A stretch of DNA of 64,000 nucleotides from assembly GCF_020536995.1 (NCBI RefSeq), contig NC_068356.1, forward strand, positions 83,883,672 to 83,947,671. Reading direction: 5' to 3'. Below, piece by piece: positions 22,345 through 34,716 of the stretch (position 1 is the stretch's first letter; each line of letters begins with the position of its first letter). The notes below the pieces were generated by a model, which saw only the letters and a list, made by a program, of their open reading frames with translations, did not search any database and was not told where the DNA came from. A program made the translations under genes and the position numbers. This DNA comes from Dreissena polymorpha. Its lineage: Eukaryota; Mollusca; Bivalvia; Myida; Dreissenidae.

Positions 22345-24420
22345 GAACGAATACAAATTGGCGAAGAAATTTTAAATCATATATACGATTCCAATAGTTG
22401 GTGCATACTCTTTTACTGCGACAAATATATTTATTTGTGTGGTGTTCATATTTTGCCGAAGAAGTCATCGGCATATTTCCTAATAGACGTATATTTTTCA
22501 ATACTTTAGACAACAATATAAACAATTTTAGTATTGTGTATCTTTTTTTTTTACATTTGATGTTAGTGCAAAAGTTGGACAAAAGCACGATTTAATAGTG
22601 TTTGACCAATGTTTAGATTTGTTGACTCTGAACATTATATTCCCGATAATGTTCATAATGTTTGGTTATAAACTAGTTGACCAAATTATCGGAAATAATA
22701 CTTGTATTAGTTTATTATTTAGTTTGCAGTCGATTTTTGACGTTCACATTTATGTCGCGTAACGGTACTTTCACCATCGATTATGTACTAGCTCACTTTA
22801 CACTTTTGACTGATATCGCCGTGTTTTATTTTAAACACTGGATAGATCATGCACCGCTGCATTTTGCTGAAAGTGTTGAAACTAACAGTGGATTGAATCC
22901 TAATACACATTATTTTATTTGCTCCGTTCCGGATGCTCAGCATGCAGAATGGCCTCATAGCGTTTGTTTATAAGCAAGATTGAACTATGAAGAATCTTTG
23001 CGTTTTTTTCAGCGTATGATGTCTGTTTCTCGAGTGAAAAATTCATTAGACAAATAAATATACAAGAAACGTTTGAGTTAAAAAATAAAGTATATCGAAG
23101 AATTGAAAAGGTTAAACCCATGGATTTTTGGAAATATTTTCACAAAAATTAAACGTATCATGTTCACGACTCCATATTTTTGGACCCTTTTTAATAGATT
23201 CTTTTCAAACTTAGAACAGGATATTTTTCAGTCATCCGACGAAACTGTGGAAACGTTTTGTATGAAACACCATTGTTAACGCATCTATGCCGATTATAAT
23301 TTGATTTTCATAAATCGGTTGATGAATTTGAGAAAGCAATTAAAAGGTGAATACGTAAGGCATTTTGTATAAACTGTTTATTAAATGAGTATTTCATTGA
23401 ATGCAGAGATATTCTCTCGCCGTATATTTGTCACGTATATAATGCGATATTTTTTAATGGGTGTTTTGCCGGAAAATTGGACGGAGAGAATTATTTTCCC
23501 CTATTCAAAAAGGTTATCATAGTTCTGTTGATAATCAGATTTATTACATTATTAAGTTTGTTTCAAAACTATTTTCTATAATATTAAATGATATAATTGC
23601 GTCGTTTTGTGAAAAAATTCAGCCTTATTTGAAATGCGCAATTAAGTTTTGGTGAGGGTTTGTCCACAACAATTTCAACTTTTCCTTATTGTCTGTTGTT
23701 CAATATTATCTGGATAACAGTGAACGACTTCCCGTAGCATTTATTGACCTTAATCATGCTTTGATCGTTTATATCGAAATTTACTTCGGTCTAACGTATC
23801 CAAATGTTGATGTAAGTTGTAAATTGTTGTAAATCACTACAAAAAATATTTATTTGCATGTAAATTACCGTTTAAAACATAGTAATAGCCTTTCCGAATT
23901 CTTCTAATATTTTGTTGGCTAAAGACAATGAGAGGTTATTTCTCCCTTGATAGTGTCTCTATTTTTACCGGATTTCCAAATGTTTCATAATATATTGCAC
24001 ATTGAGCTGTATGCTTTTTTATGTTATTATTTCACTGGTAATGCTTTCGGAAGATAATATGATGATTTGAGGCCAAAAGCCCCCAAAACTTACAAACACG
24101 CTTAAATAATTTGGCAATTTATTTCAAAAGGACTTTAAAAGTCAGAAGTTCGAAAACTAAATTTACTGTTACTGTTCAGAAATCCAAATCGCGGTGTTCT
24201 ATGTGAAGACGAGAGATGGTTGCCCCAAAAATGAAGCAATACAACTTGTTTATAAATTTATTTATATTGACTGTATTTTTAAACATACTGGGAATTTTCC
24301 TGCAAATCATTTGTTCATAATTGGTAAATCTGTGGGTGTATACGGCGATTTGGAGGGATACCCTTTTAATATATATTTCCATGTGAACGAGAATCATTGG
24401 TGTAAGGCGATTATATAATT
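22345..24420 (+). mobile_element. Decayed LINE, endonuclease to mid-RT
   Basis: Plus-strand pieces follow an AP-endonuclease plus reverse transcriptase. The endonuclease part is CGVHILPKKSSAYFLIDVYF near 22440 and GTFTIDYVLAHF near 22763, with DHAPLHFAE (the SDH-type motif) near 22850. RT start motifs follow near 23460-23620, LPVAFIDLNHAL near 23730 (usual FIDLKKAFD), then IFKHTGNFPANHLFIIGKSV near 24270, which lies after the palm in this family. The YADD region is missing. There are many frame changes. Same family as 5615-7136, which preserves the complementary 3' half. It directly abuts the TRIM. Confidence 0.65.
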
Positions 24421-25540
24421 ATTTCAAATTGTTATATTAGAGTTTTAGAAGTTTGTTAATAAGGTCACTCTAACTAGGTGCCCTGTGTAAAGAAACTTTT
24501 AGGTGATTTGGGGTTTTCAGGGGCATTTTTAAATCCTGAAAATATATCAAGTTTTTTAAGATGGGAGTAATAATCACTTTTATTCATGGATGGCAATGTT
24601 TATCACGACGTAGTCCTATTGTTTTAAAGATTACGCTCATGATAAAACTACATATACATGTACATATAAAACTATCTTCAAAATATATAAAATATGCAAT
24701 ATGTGTAAGACAATCGGTTCCGTGTAAGACATCACTCTCCATGTGTATGTTACGCAGCCCATTCAATCAAGGGAAAATCAGGCGGTGGCAGAGCATGAAA
24801 GCATGAGGTCATTGATTAATGGCAAGTAATTTAGTAACCTATTGACAAAAACAACGCGGCAAATGAGAACGCATTTAATTACAAAACACCGACACAAAAC
24901 GGTGGTAAATGTCTAAAACAATTTAATAGACAATATGTGGGGTTAAGTTATGGTCACCTTAACCTTCTTAAGAGACTTATATTGACAAGCATTTCAGTGA
25001 AAATAAAAAGTAAAGTCATGCAATCGCAAATCAAATTATAACAAAGGACACTTTATAACCGGTCTGCGATTGTTATCCCCGAGTTTGTTCGTTATCGCTT
25101 GTGAAATGCTTTTAATGTTGATGTTTTTTAACACAATTTGTCGTTCATATTGAGCGTATAATAACAAATTATATGAAGATGATTTCAGTGAAGTTTGTTT
25201 CCCCAATAAACTGCAATATATACATAATCTTCACTTCTGCAATTGTTTTTTTGCCCGATAACTGATAATCTTGTCAAGGGCATTCTTTTTACATCGTTTT
25301 CGTAATAAACATACACAACTATAAGAAATGATATCACCGACTTGGATAAAAAGTGCCAAGTATTGGGAGTTTAAACAGCTAAAATGTCTCGCCTTATCTC
25401 CCACTTGCAGTCAAACATACTGTTTTTTTAATACATGGGTGTTAATGTATGTTAGCCTAATGATTGTAATTGATATGCAACTGGAAGAATCTATATCTTC
25501 TTCATTATCTTCGATGAAAGGAACGGAAATTTAACCCGCG
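24421..25540. other. Unique DNA
   Basis: No gene or repeat recognised. Confidence 0.5.
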
Positions 25541-25544
25541 TCGC

Positions 25545-25690
25545 CTAGCGCTTCTCATATAGGCTGCTCGGGTTAAATCACCGTTTCCGGAAGCATGTGA
25601 GTTTGGTTAGTGATCACCATTCCGGACAGGTGGCTTTTCTTAAGGGCACACCTTCTTGCTCCCATAACACAGGACCACATCAACATGAAA
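25545..25690. repeat. Dispersed repeat with GTGATCACCATTCCGGACAGG motif
   Basis: GTTTGGTTAGTGATCACCAT, then CCGGACAGGTGG and GGGCACACC. I recall similar GC-richer blocks as dispersed repeats in mollusc genomes. AACCCG near 25534 and CGGGTT near 25570 form a short inverted repeat at its left. Extent is approximate. Confidence 0.4.
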
Positions 25691-26059
25691 AATATATTTT
25701 AATAAAAACAAACGGCTTGAAATAGTCGTTACAGTTCAAAAATTAGTCACAACTTTCATGAGGCATACAGTTTATAAGTTATTAGTACTAGGACGCACTT
25801 AGTGTTCTTACTCAATGCAATGAAGTCAACTTACACACTGATAAAAGGGCAGCTGTTGTTTCATTTATTTAAAAATTTCGTAATTGTGCATATTATAAGA
25901 AAAATAAACCTGTATAAATTGGCTTTCTGATAAAGTTTCACTGCCGCCTCTTCCATGGCTGTTACGCATCCTCGAAACAATCTTGTGTCACGTGGAAAGG
26001 CCGTAATAAGTTCATTAGCGTCTTCTAAGTGGAACTATTAAGTGATTCGTTAAACGTTC
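25691..26059. other. Unique DNA
   Basis: Nothing recognised. Confidence 0.5.
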
Positions 26060-26560
26060 AATAATGTTTTCCTGTGTAACATGCCTGCATTGGGTTGCTG
26101 ATATTGCCGCCCTAATTAGGCTATAAAACGATTACAGCCCTACACCTTGGTGGGTTTCTGAATTAATAACCACGGGATATCGCTTCAAATGAGCATGTGC
26201 ACAATTTCGAGAAATAACCAGCATATAAATTTTTATGCAAAAATATGTCCCGTCATTTAAGTTATTTATACGCCACCGGATATTATTTTGATGTATTCAA
26301 TTGCCCGTTTTTGTGTCTATTATAACCACCTTTAATTGCCTTTACCAGTTGTAGCATGGACTGAACGCTGGGTGCGAAATATAATTACAGCTGCCGGTAG
26401 CCCACGGAAAGTTAAATGGTCCGTAAGGAATTCGCGACTTGCTTAATGGTATTAGGGCGTTAATTACTGGGCCATTAATGAACATATACCGACCACAGGC
26501 CGTTAGTGGTTAATGTCGTGGAAAATATATCTCATTTAGCTGAACGGTCTGTTTGTTCTT
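26060..26560. promoter_or_regulatory. Candidate non-coding regulatory block
   Basis: A ~500-bp stretch of non-repetitive, more balanced base composition with dense homeodomain-type cores (CTAATTAGG, TTAATTACTGG, CCATTAATG), an E-box (CAGCTG) and palindromic GGCCGTTAG/GTGG words, in an otherwise AT-rich desert. No open frame. This is a composition-based guess; conservation across bivalves would be needed to support it. Confidence 0.25.
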
Positions 26561-26789
26561 TTCGTAGTATCACACCTTTGGATATGCAATATTATGTTGT
26601 TTTAGTAGTTATAAATCAGTTAGTTTTTCTTTCATGTCTTGCAGAAATGGATAACTCAATTATATAAAAGAATCTATTCGTATTTAAATATGTATTGCAT
26701 CTTCCGTACGTGATTTACAATTAAGTATCATGTGCTGCAAAAAGTAGGCATCTTCAAAGCTTTTATATTAATTGATTGAGCCACTTTCC

Positions 26790-26915
26790 GGGAAAAATGG
26801 GCTTAATATATGTGCATATATATGTGGTCGTTGATTAGCCTGAGCGAACTGCACAGGCTGATCTGGGATGACACTTGACGCACTTGTATTACGCTAGTTT
26901 TCCGAGAACGAGTCT
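26790..26915. mobile_element. Nested-hairpin MITE, partial
   Basis: GGGCTTAATATATGTGC at the left, GATTAGCCTGAGCGAACTGC and the inner palindrome in the middle, and TTACGCTAGTTTTCCGAGAA at the right. About half the usual length; the left inner arm is deleted. Confidence 0.65.
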
Positions 26916-28590
26916 CAGTTCATATCAAACATGTATTACAGGACAGGAAACACGTATATGTAACAGGCCATTCAAGAATTTCTGTTACCCTTTAATCCAA
27001 GGCATTTCTAAAGTGCGGATTATAAGATAATTAAACATTTTTTTTTATCAATTATAATTTTGAAAAGCCGATGGCTTGTAATGCTTCATTTACTTTGTAA
27101 GGGTACTTTCATATGTTTAGATATGATAAAATCTCGATATCGATAGAAATAAGTAATTTCTACCAAAATAATTAAGCCTTATGAAACCTAAAAGTTTAGA
27201 TTCAATCAATATGTTAACTATATAAATTGTATTTAAGAAATACCCATAATTGTTGTTCATAGACAGCAAAATGTTTATGTAAGAAATAAGGAAAACTGTT
27301 CCTCGCAGGTAATGCAAATTCAGATTGTAATAACTTTCAGTTGGTGTGCCGAACAATAAACTCACTGGCTTTATCGGTGTCTATAAATCCAATCATCCGC
27401 CAGGACAAAGCGGAAATTATTGCAATTGCTCTTTTTAACAAATATTGAATGACGGTTTATAAATTCAAAGATCAAAAACATGTCACAGTATGATAATTAT
27501 TGCCATATTTCACGGTTCCTATTTTCTAACCAGGTAAACATTCTGTGCATAGAGATGTTAAGTGCCCGTCCAACGTACCGACTGCGTTAGTTTAAAATAC
27601 TCAAAGCAACACTTTCAGAAGATGAACTCATGTGGAAAACTGTATCCGATAAAAGCTAAATATCTGTAAGTTAATTGCCCTGCAAAGTTGGCATTGCGGG
27701 ACACAAGCTATACGGGTCACGTGACAACTCCTTATGGCGCCAATGTTTAAGTCAAGAACGCTTTCTTTGGGAGAGGATTGGTAATTTGCGAATGGAGTCA
27801 TGTGGTTTTCTACTTAATAAATTTAAGAAACAATCATTTTTTATATTAAGAATCAATTCTATGAGGAGTTGGGAATATTTAAAATTAACACAAGCAAATC
27901 CTCGTAATCACCTCGTCTGACACATTGTCGTTTACGGAATATGATATCATTTAAAAAAGATTCAATAGTACCAGAACGGGGCTCAATTATTTAACATCCC
28001 ATCTACCGATTGGCATTGACTGGATGTGCACATTTGCCGCCAAGCAGGCCGAGATAGCATCCTAACATTTATCCTCTTCATGCATTTCATTATCATCTTC
28101 ACAGTTTATAAATCCCCTAGAGTAATTTCTGATCATGTTAGCTTTAATTGAATGAATTGCGAGCTTGAGCGAATTAAGAAAATTGGGAAGCGATTGACGG
28201 AATGAACCGAAAGTAATTGCTGGCACAATAGGGGGATTGCTGGAACTATCGCAGCTTGATTATACGATACACGTTTCTCCTATCGCAATTGTCTACTTAT
28301 GGCGTTAACTTTCAATCAGTAGGGTTATATTAGATGACATTAAAACTATGCTGATAACTAATCCTGTCAATAAGTATGCCTCACCGTCCGTGGAGATATG
28401 TCGTACAAATTGCTTTAAATGCTGTTAAAAATGCCTAAATTGAATTTAAATGGTGTTATTACGAAATCTTCAATACAAGAATGGACATGAATTCTGATGT
28501 TTCAATAGCTTGCACACAATAAATTAGACAACCACATAGAAATATACCCCTGTTATTCTGACAAACAAAATCCGAAACCTTCGATGGTTA
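26916..28590. other. Unique DNA
   Basis: No gene or repeat recognised. The part from 28140 to 28330 has balanced composition and CAATTG/ATTA cores like the block at 26060 but no clear feature. Confidence 0.5.
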
Positions 28591-28593
28591 CAA

Positions 28594-29662
28594 ATGGCGC
28601 CCCACGTTGAGCGCAAATATTATCCAGCTAGAAAATGCTCCATTGGGATGAAACCCTGGTCCTCTCGGTTCCAAAGCACAGTCCCGGATAGCCAATTAGG
28701 CAGGGAAGGCAAGTGCCTATTAGCCTCGCGGCTTTAAGGGGTCGTGACAATTTTTGTTAAATTTTCTTACTTAGGCTTGTCTGATGACTTGACAACGCCA
28801 ATTATTGTGTATCAATGTTATGTTCTCCATAAAGGTTTGACAATGTCTAACCAAGTGACAATACTTTATTATTTGCAAAACCTTAATGTTTTCTTAAATT
28901 CTTCCTCTAATTAGTAGAATGTCGTATTGTGATTACGGTATTATAATACCATGTTACATCTTACACTTTTGTCTTGCCAGCCGTGGTACTGTTAGGCTTA
29001 TTTAAAGGGGCCGTTTAACAGATTTTGGCATGTATTGAAGCTTGTCATTAAATTCTTTATATTGATAAATTTAAACATTTGACCTAAAAATCTCCAGTAA
29101 AAAACAACAAGAATACAATTTGAAAAAAGTAACCCTCAACAGGGCTCGAACCACTGACCCCTGGAGTAAAAATATCCCGCCTAGACCACTCGACCATCCA
29201 TGCTCATGCATAGAGCGGATGTATTTTTTTTACCTATATAAGCAATCCTCGTAGTATCCCAAAATATAAGGACACCAACAGAACTTTCCAAATTACTCAA
29301 TCGTTTCGCGCCGCACAACTCTTTATAATATTCAGGTTTTCAAATCGTCAAAAGATGCATATAATGGATATTTAAGAGCATGGTAAATGGTCAGTATTAC
29401 TATTTCCTCAAAAATGTCATAACTAAAACGGAAATTTGCGAATCTGAAACAGCTTTTTAAGCGAGTGACATCGATTGGGCACCGGCGTTTTAGTGGGCAA
29501 TATGCCCACTACGGGTCTGGGCATGTTCCCCCAAAGGTCACTTCCTTTGGGCCTCCACGGTCTTTATCTGGTTTTGCCGAGGCACATTTTATAACGCGTC
29601 GCTATAAAAGCTAGCTCGTACAGCAAAACATTATAAGCGCGCCTTATACGTCACCAAACTGC
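28594..29662 (-). mobile_element. Second, interrupted LTR of the TRIM family
   Basis: The TRIM junction recurs at 28594-28690 (GCGCC..ACGTTG..GCGCAAAT, then CCAGCTAGAAAA and the B-box region), and the other half of the same LTR is at 29583-29662 (CGCGTCGCTATAAAAGCTAG to the ACC..CTGCA end). About 0.9 kb lies between them, including copy 4 of the tRNA-carrying MITE (29002-29461). Old and broken: one large interruption plus general divergence, and no partner LTR was found nearby. Confidence 0.6.
29002..29461 (-). mobile_element. tRNA-carrying TTAA MITE, copy 4
   Basis: Begins TTAAAGGGGCCGTTTAACAG, carries the tRNA-like part in reverse (GGGCTCGAACCACTGACCCC at 29141-29160 and CTAGACCACTCGACCATCC near 29182), and ends at TTTTTAAG near 29461. 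The best-kept B box of the four copies (GGTTCGAGCCC on the minus strand). Inserted within an older TRIM LTR. Confidence 0.7.
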
Positions 29663-30431
29663 ACAAACACAAACAAGTATGTATCATTCATCCAAACTGC
29701 GTTTACAATACTTTAAGCCCTATCTAGTTGAGATTTCTCGTTTTTTATACAAGTTTTTTTTCTTTTCAAATTGGTCGATCTGTTTATGTCACTTTATCAC
29801 ATTAATATTATGCTCATACAAAACGTTAGAAGTAATAAAATGCAAATCTAGTTTTCTGTGCAATTAGCCTCCAAATGGTTTGATGTCTATTAAACCGTTG
29901 TCACGATGTGATGAAACGGGAACAATTTCAAACGGCTCAATTGAACTGATATAAAACAGCTATATTCGCTATCTTGAGATCAAAACGTTGTCATGTTGCG
30001 AAAATGATTGCAACATTTAAAAGTACCGCGATTAAACTCTCGCTCGCGTTGGGGCCACTTGCGATATAAAAGCATCACGAAGTATCAACTGTGTTGTTGT
30101 CAAAGTTCAAAAGACGGTACTTAACGCGTCCATCCACCTGGAAAATCTATCCCTTTAATTGCCCACCATGTGTCATCTAATGTATTAAAAGTTACACAGA
30201 AATTGGCCTGTTATCAAGGTGATGTATTTCGTACCGATGTAAGTGTCATGGTTATGTTCAGATAGCGATAACATTCGTGAACAGAGCTCTTTAAAATTAT
30301 GATCTTCAATTATATGTGTCATAATATTTTACATATTTATAATCGTTCAATAACCTAAAAGTTTTCATATTTCTATTGGAAACGGCATCTCGAATAAAAA
30401 ATTAAAAACTAGCTAATTGATTTATTACTAT
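29663..30431. other. Unique DNA
   Basis: Nothing recognised. Confidence 0.5.
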
Positions 30432-30914
30432 TTAAAGCCTCTAAAACGCTCAAAATCAACGAACATTTCGTAAAGTATTTCGTAAAATAAAGTCAATACC
30501 TATACAATCAGTGTTCCTTATAGAAATAGCCACAATTTCAACGCTAGATGTGGTATGATAACATAGATTTTTGTACTTACAAAATGCTCGTTTTTATTTA
30601 TTTGTGAAACAATTAATTCCATTTTAATTTCCCGCGAATATATCTATTCATACGACACACGAATACTAAAATAGTACAATGTAAGTGTTTATATGATAAT
30701 AGATATCGTTGAAGGAAATTAAAATGAAATTAAATATGCAAAATAATAATAAAAACGAGCATTTTGTATCTACAAACATCTATTTTACCAGACCACATCT
30801 GGCCTTGAAATTTCAGCAATTGCCATAAGGAACACTGATTTTTAATTGTTAAACTTTATTTTACGAAATACTTTACGAAATTTTCGTTGCTTTTGAGCGT
30901 TGTAGAGGCCTTAA
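30432..30914. mobile_element. 483-bp TTAA-flanked foldback element
   Basis: Bounded by TTAA at 30432-30435 and 30911-30914. Starts AAGCCTCTAAAACGCTCAAAA and ends with its complement TTTTGAGCGTTGTAGAGGCC. Pairing continues through ATTTCGTAAAGTATTTCGTA, CAGTGTTCCTTA and AAAATGCTCGTTTTTATT into the centre (~30673), so nearly the whole element is one imperfect palindrome with arms of about 235 bp. No open frame. Its transcript would form a long double-stranded RNA. Confidence 0.85.
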
Positions 30915-32661
30915 TTAAACGATAATTGATGATTTATACTGCAATTAAGGACGTTGTGCAAAGTCTCATCAATATAAATACATTGTTATTACAATACAAA
31001 TAATTATAAAGTGTCAAATGTATATTGCCATTCCATATTGAAGTTATAAGAGTCTATCGCAGTTAAGAATTCCACTTAATATACACAAATTGCATACATT
31101 TCATATTTGCAGATGAGGTCTCAATAAGTGGTCACTTTTAAATATTGATTTCTTTAAAAACTGACCGGTACAAATTAAATGATATTGCTGCCATAAATAG
31201 CTTGTTTATCTAACAATCGACTCGTGAACATATTTCAAAATAAGACTGACCAAAATCAATGACCTGTTACGGATCAGTCATTTTCGCAATCCGGGTTTTA
31301 TTCGTATAATTAAAAAAATCGAATGGGCTCGTTTTGATTAGGATCATCGGCTTTCATAAAAACGGACACAATTTGACCCAAGACAGAATTTAAAGCTCTA
31401 ATGATGTGAGTCGCAAGAGTGCTTCCGAGTGATTTCCCTAAGATTTGGGCTGTTTTTTTTGACGTAGCTGTTTTACCCAGCATTTCACCTTAAAAGACCT
31501 TTCTCAACAGCCTATAAAATCTCGGGGGAAAATGTTTCGCCACTAGACCCGAATGAATACATCAAAATTTTGAATTGGCTGATTTGAGAGAAATCCCTCA
31601 GAACATTTGCCACATTACTGCGTCTTTAAAGAGCGTTAATGATGTAACACTGTTCAGGGTAAAGAAATCCGCACTACCCCGTTATAACTTTAAGTTTTCG
31701 GACATTTTTTTTTTCGTGTCTGTAAATTAAGATTAAAAAATGTTTAAAAATACATGTGGCCGAAATTGAAGAGTCAAAAATGCAGGTGTTAGAAAATTTA
31801 GAGACGCTATAAATATTTGGATTTACAATCGGATAAGGGAATGTAATGTGCATAGCGTGAATTGTTTCAAAGAATGATAGCACGTGCTTGTAAAATACCG
31901 TGTCGTATAGTATACATTACTTGTATATATGTTTCATTTGAAGCTGTCGGGTGAAACTATTGTTTATTAACGGTTCACATAGTTATTTACCAAATAACGC
32001 AAACATAATGGTCCATTGTCTTAAGGCATTGATTTGCCAGGTTTTAAGGCCTTAATACGGTCACAAAATGCACGATCAAAGTGTCAACAGATAAGCGAAT
32101 AAAGGTTAAATTTTAGTAAAATAAACTGTCCGAAAATTTAGAGTGATTAATTATGGACGAAAATTTGGAGCAACGAAAAATCGAAACTTTTGAGTGTTCG
32201 AAAACTAAGAGTTATAATGGTACTCTGTGCATGTTCATACGACATATCGACACTTTTTTGTCCTTTTTACAGTAACGCATAAAACTGTATCTCGAAGAAT
32301 TTCAGGATCACTTCTCGGTCAGAAAATCGTCAGGGAACGAAGGAAGGAACTATCGATTAACACCTTATGTTGACAACTCAGTATTGCTCTCTATATATAA
32401 AACAAAACTAGTGTTAGGGAAAGAAATACATTGTGAGTCAAGTATACGTACTGAGCTAGAATAGTGTAATGATAAGGAGAAAATCGTGTATTCATCATTG
32501 TGTGACGTTGGCGATCAGCTTGACTGGAAATCGTTCATGTCTGCCAGAAAAGGCTGCCAACATTTACCATCAAATGCGTTTTCTGTTGGATGCGGGGCGA
32601 CAGCAGATTTCCCAGGGTTAGCGCTTTATCTCAGGTATACACGCAGCAGCCTCAATTTGGA
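30915..32661. other. Unique DNA
   Basis: No gene or repeat recognised on either strand. Confidence 0.5.
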
Positions 32662-32790
32662 ATAACGGGGCTTAATGTATGTACGTAAAGTGTCGACGAA
32701 CGAAAATTTCCGCCTATACTGGATTTTCGCGATGAACACAATTCGTATAAACAAAATAAGACACCATAACCACGGAAAGTATTGTCCATG
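32662..32790. mobile_element. Nested-hairpin MITE, worn fragment
   Basis: GGGGCTTAATGTATGTACGT and AAAGTGTCG followed by a TTTCCGCCTATACTGGATTTT segment, the left half of the family. The right half is not recognisable. Confidence 0.55.
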
Positions 32791-33886
32791 GATAGCGTAT
32801 CTGTTTCCACTCAATCGATTTTCTCTTTTAATGAGCTTAACTTTTGTTAAATGAAGATCATTCCTACAATAACAGATTTTCGTAGGAACATACGATTAAA
32901 CCGTTTTTAATAATACTCGTTAGTCTGTTTTAACAATGTGTTTTTATTTGCAACATGGTAAATGTGAGCATTTGGTTTCATTACATGCATATGCAAATTA
33001 TTATGAGGAGTTTTCAAGTTCCACAAACACAAGCACGAAAGCTACAGTGGCTGATTATAAAACATCAATTGTTTGTTTAATATACAATCATGTACGGCTC
33101 CTTAGGTTGTATATACTGAACTGATAAAATATTGCTGCCAGTCCTATATTGGACCAATATGCTAAATGAAGTATGCATCGCTATCGGGCCGACGTCAGAT
33201 AAATATTCGAATGCATGTTCAAAATTGGGATCTTTAAAATAACTGCTTAAACGGTACGGCATGACTGATCAAGTAGGCACCCTAACCAACACAAACACAT
33301 AAGCTGATATTAAATAAATAGATAACTGAGTCGGGACAATATAATCCCCAAATCAGCAAACATTTATTGTAATTCCATCATCCAGCCGACATCGGACATG
33401 TTTACTAGGGACCAACGGAAAAGAACAATACGATTCTTGAAAATGGGAGAATTCAAATAAACGCACTACTGCACACTTTCTCTACGTCACTTCGACATCA
33501 TATTAAAAATAAAAATGATTTCTTAAGAAGGATGACTCAAAATGTAATAACTCACTACAACAAATTCAAGTTCATTAAGCAAAGATTAGGGATTTGTTAA
33601 GATTGATGGGAGTTTTAAGATATTATTGCATCGGCATTTCAATTTATATTGAAGTTTATTAACTTGATTTGATTGCATTTATGAGCAAATAAACTTGCAA
33701 CAAAACGATGTCGACTCATAATTGATTAAATATTCAAAACAACATTTTATAACCGCATAAAATCATTGTGTTTGATATGCCTTTATCGTCTTTTGAGTTA
33801 GTCATAAGACATTTCTGATAGTCGTTTTTTTTTAAGTGTGGTTCGCTTGTGATTCAATCAGCATTTTCACGTTAAAAAGAGCGAAA
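32791..33886. other. Unique DNA
   Basis: Nothing recognised. Confidence 0.5.
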
Positions 33887-34150
33887 TGTGCCTTGCTCTG
33901 TGAAAAGGGAGTTTAATGCACGTGCGTTAAGTGTCGTCCCAGATTAGCATGTGAAGTCCGCACAGGCTTATCAGGGACGATACTTTCCGCTTTTATGATA
34001 TTTTCCGTTTAAAGAAAGTCTCTTCTTAGCAAAAATCCAGTTTAGGCGGAAAGTGACGTCCATGATTAGCCTGTGCGGACTGTACTGGCTAATCTAGGAC
34101 GACACTTTAAGCACATGCATTTAACTCCTTTTTCACAGAGCACGGCTCAT
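33887..34150. mobile_element. Nested-hairpin MITE copy
   Basis: GTGCCTTGCTCTGTGAAAAG at the left pairs with CTTTTTCACAGAGCACGGC at the right. Inner arms CGTCCCAGATTAGC and GCTAATCTAGGACG are well kept. Near full length. Confidence 0.85.
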
Positions 34151-34239
34151 TAATGAAATATGCTGTTGACTCCACAAATCAATCTTATCGCATAAGTTAT
34201 AATAAAGTTTAAAAACGTGGTTGAATCTGACGTATTTTA

Positions 34240-34272
34240 CGGCGTGTGTGTGTATGTGTGTGTGAGAGAGGG
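34240..34272. repeat. (TG)n then (GA)n microsatellite
   Basis: GTGTGTGTGTATGTGTGTGTGAGAGAG, interrupted once. Confidence 0.9.
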
Positions 34273-34454
34273 GGACGACGTTTATACCACCGTCAGATGG
34301 CGTTGTGCCCGCTCTCTCGTTTTATTTTTATAGCGTAATACTTTCATTGCTTGATCGTCTTTCCATCGTCTGAAAAAAATTGGTGACTGTAGCAGGGATA
34401 GAATGAAATTGGCATCGTTCATTACAAGATAGCCATAACTTTTTTTTGTGTATC

Positions 34455-34716
34455 AGCCTCGCTTTGAGAAAAGTGCGCTTAATGCATGTGCGTAAAGTGT
34501 CGTCTCAGATCGCATGTACAGTCCACACATTCTTATCAGGGACTACACTTTCCGTTTTTATTGTATTTTCCTTTTTCAGAAAGTGCTTTCATAGCAAAAA
34601 ACCAGTCCGCATAGGCTTCTCATGGACTATACTCTTTGCCTTAAAAGGACCTGCGCTATAAATATACATCTTTTTAACGAAAAACATTATACAAGCGGAG
34701 AGTGTCGTCCCTGAGG
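34455..34716. mobile_element. Nested-hairpin MITE, truncated at right
   Basis: Starts GCCTCGCTTTGAGAAAAGTG with CTTAATGCATGTGCG. The last recognisable part is GAGAGTGTCGTCCCTGAG at 34698-34715. The right outer arm is lost. In the same orientation as the copy 300 bp before it. Confidence 0.7.
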
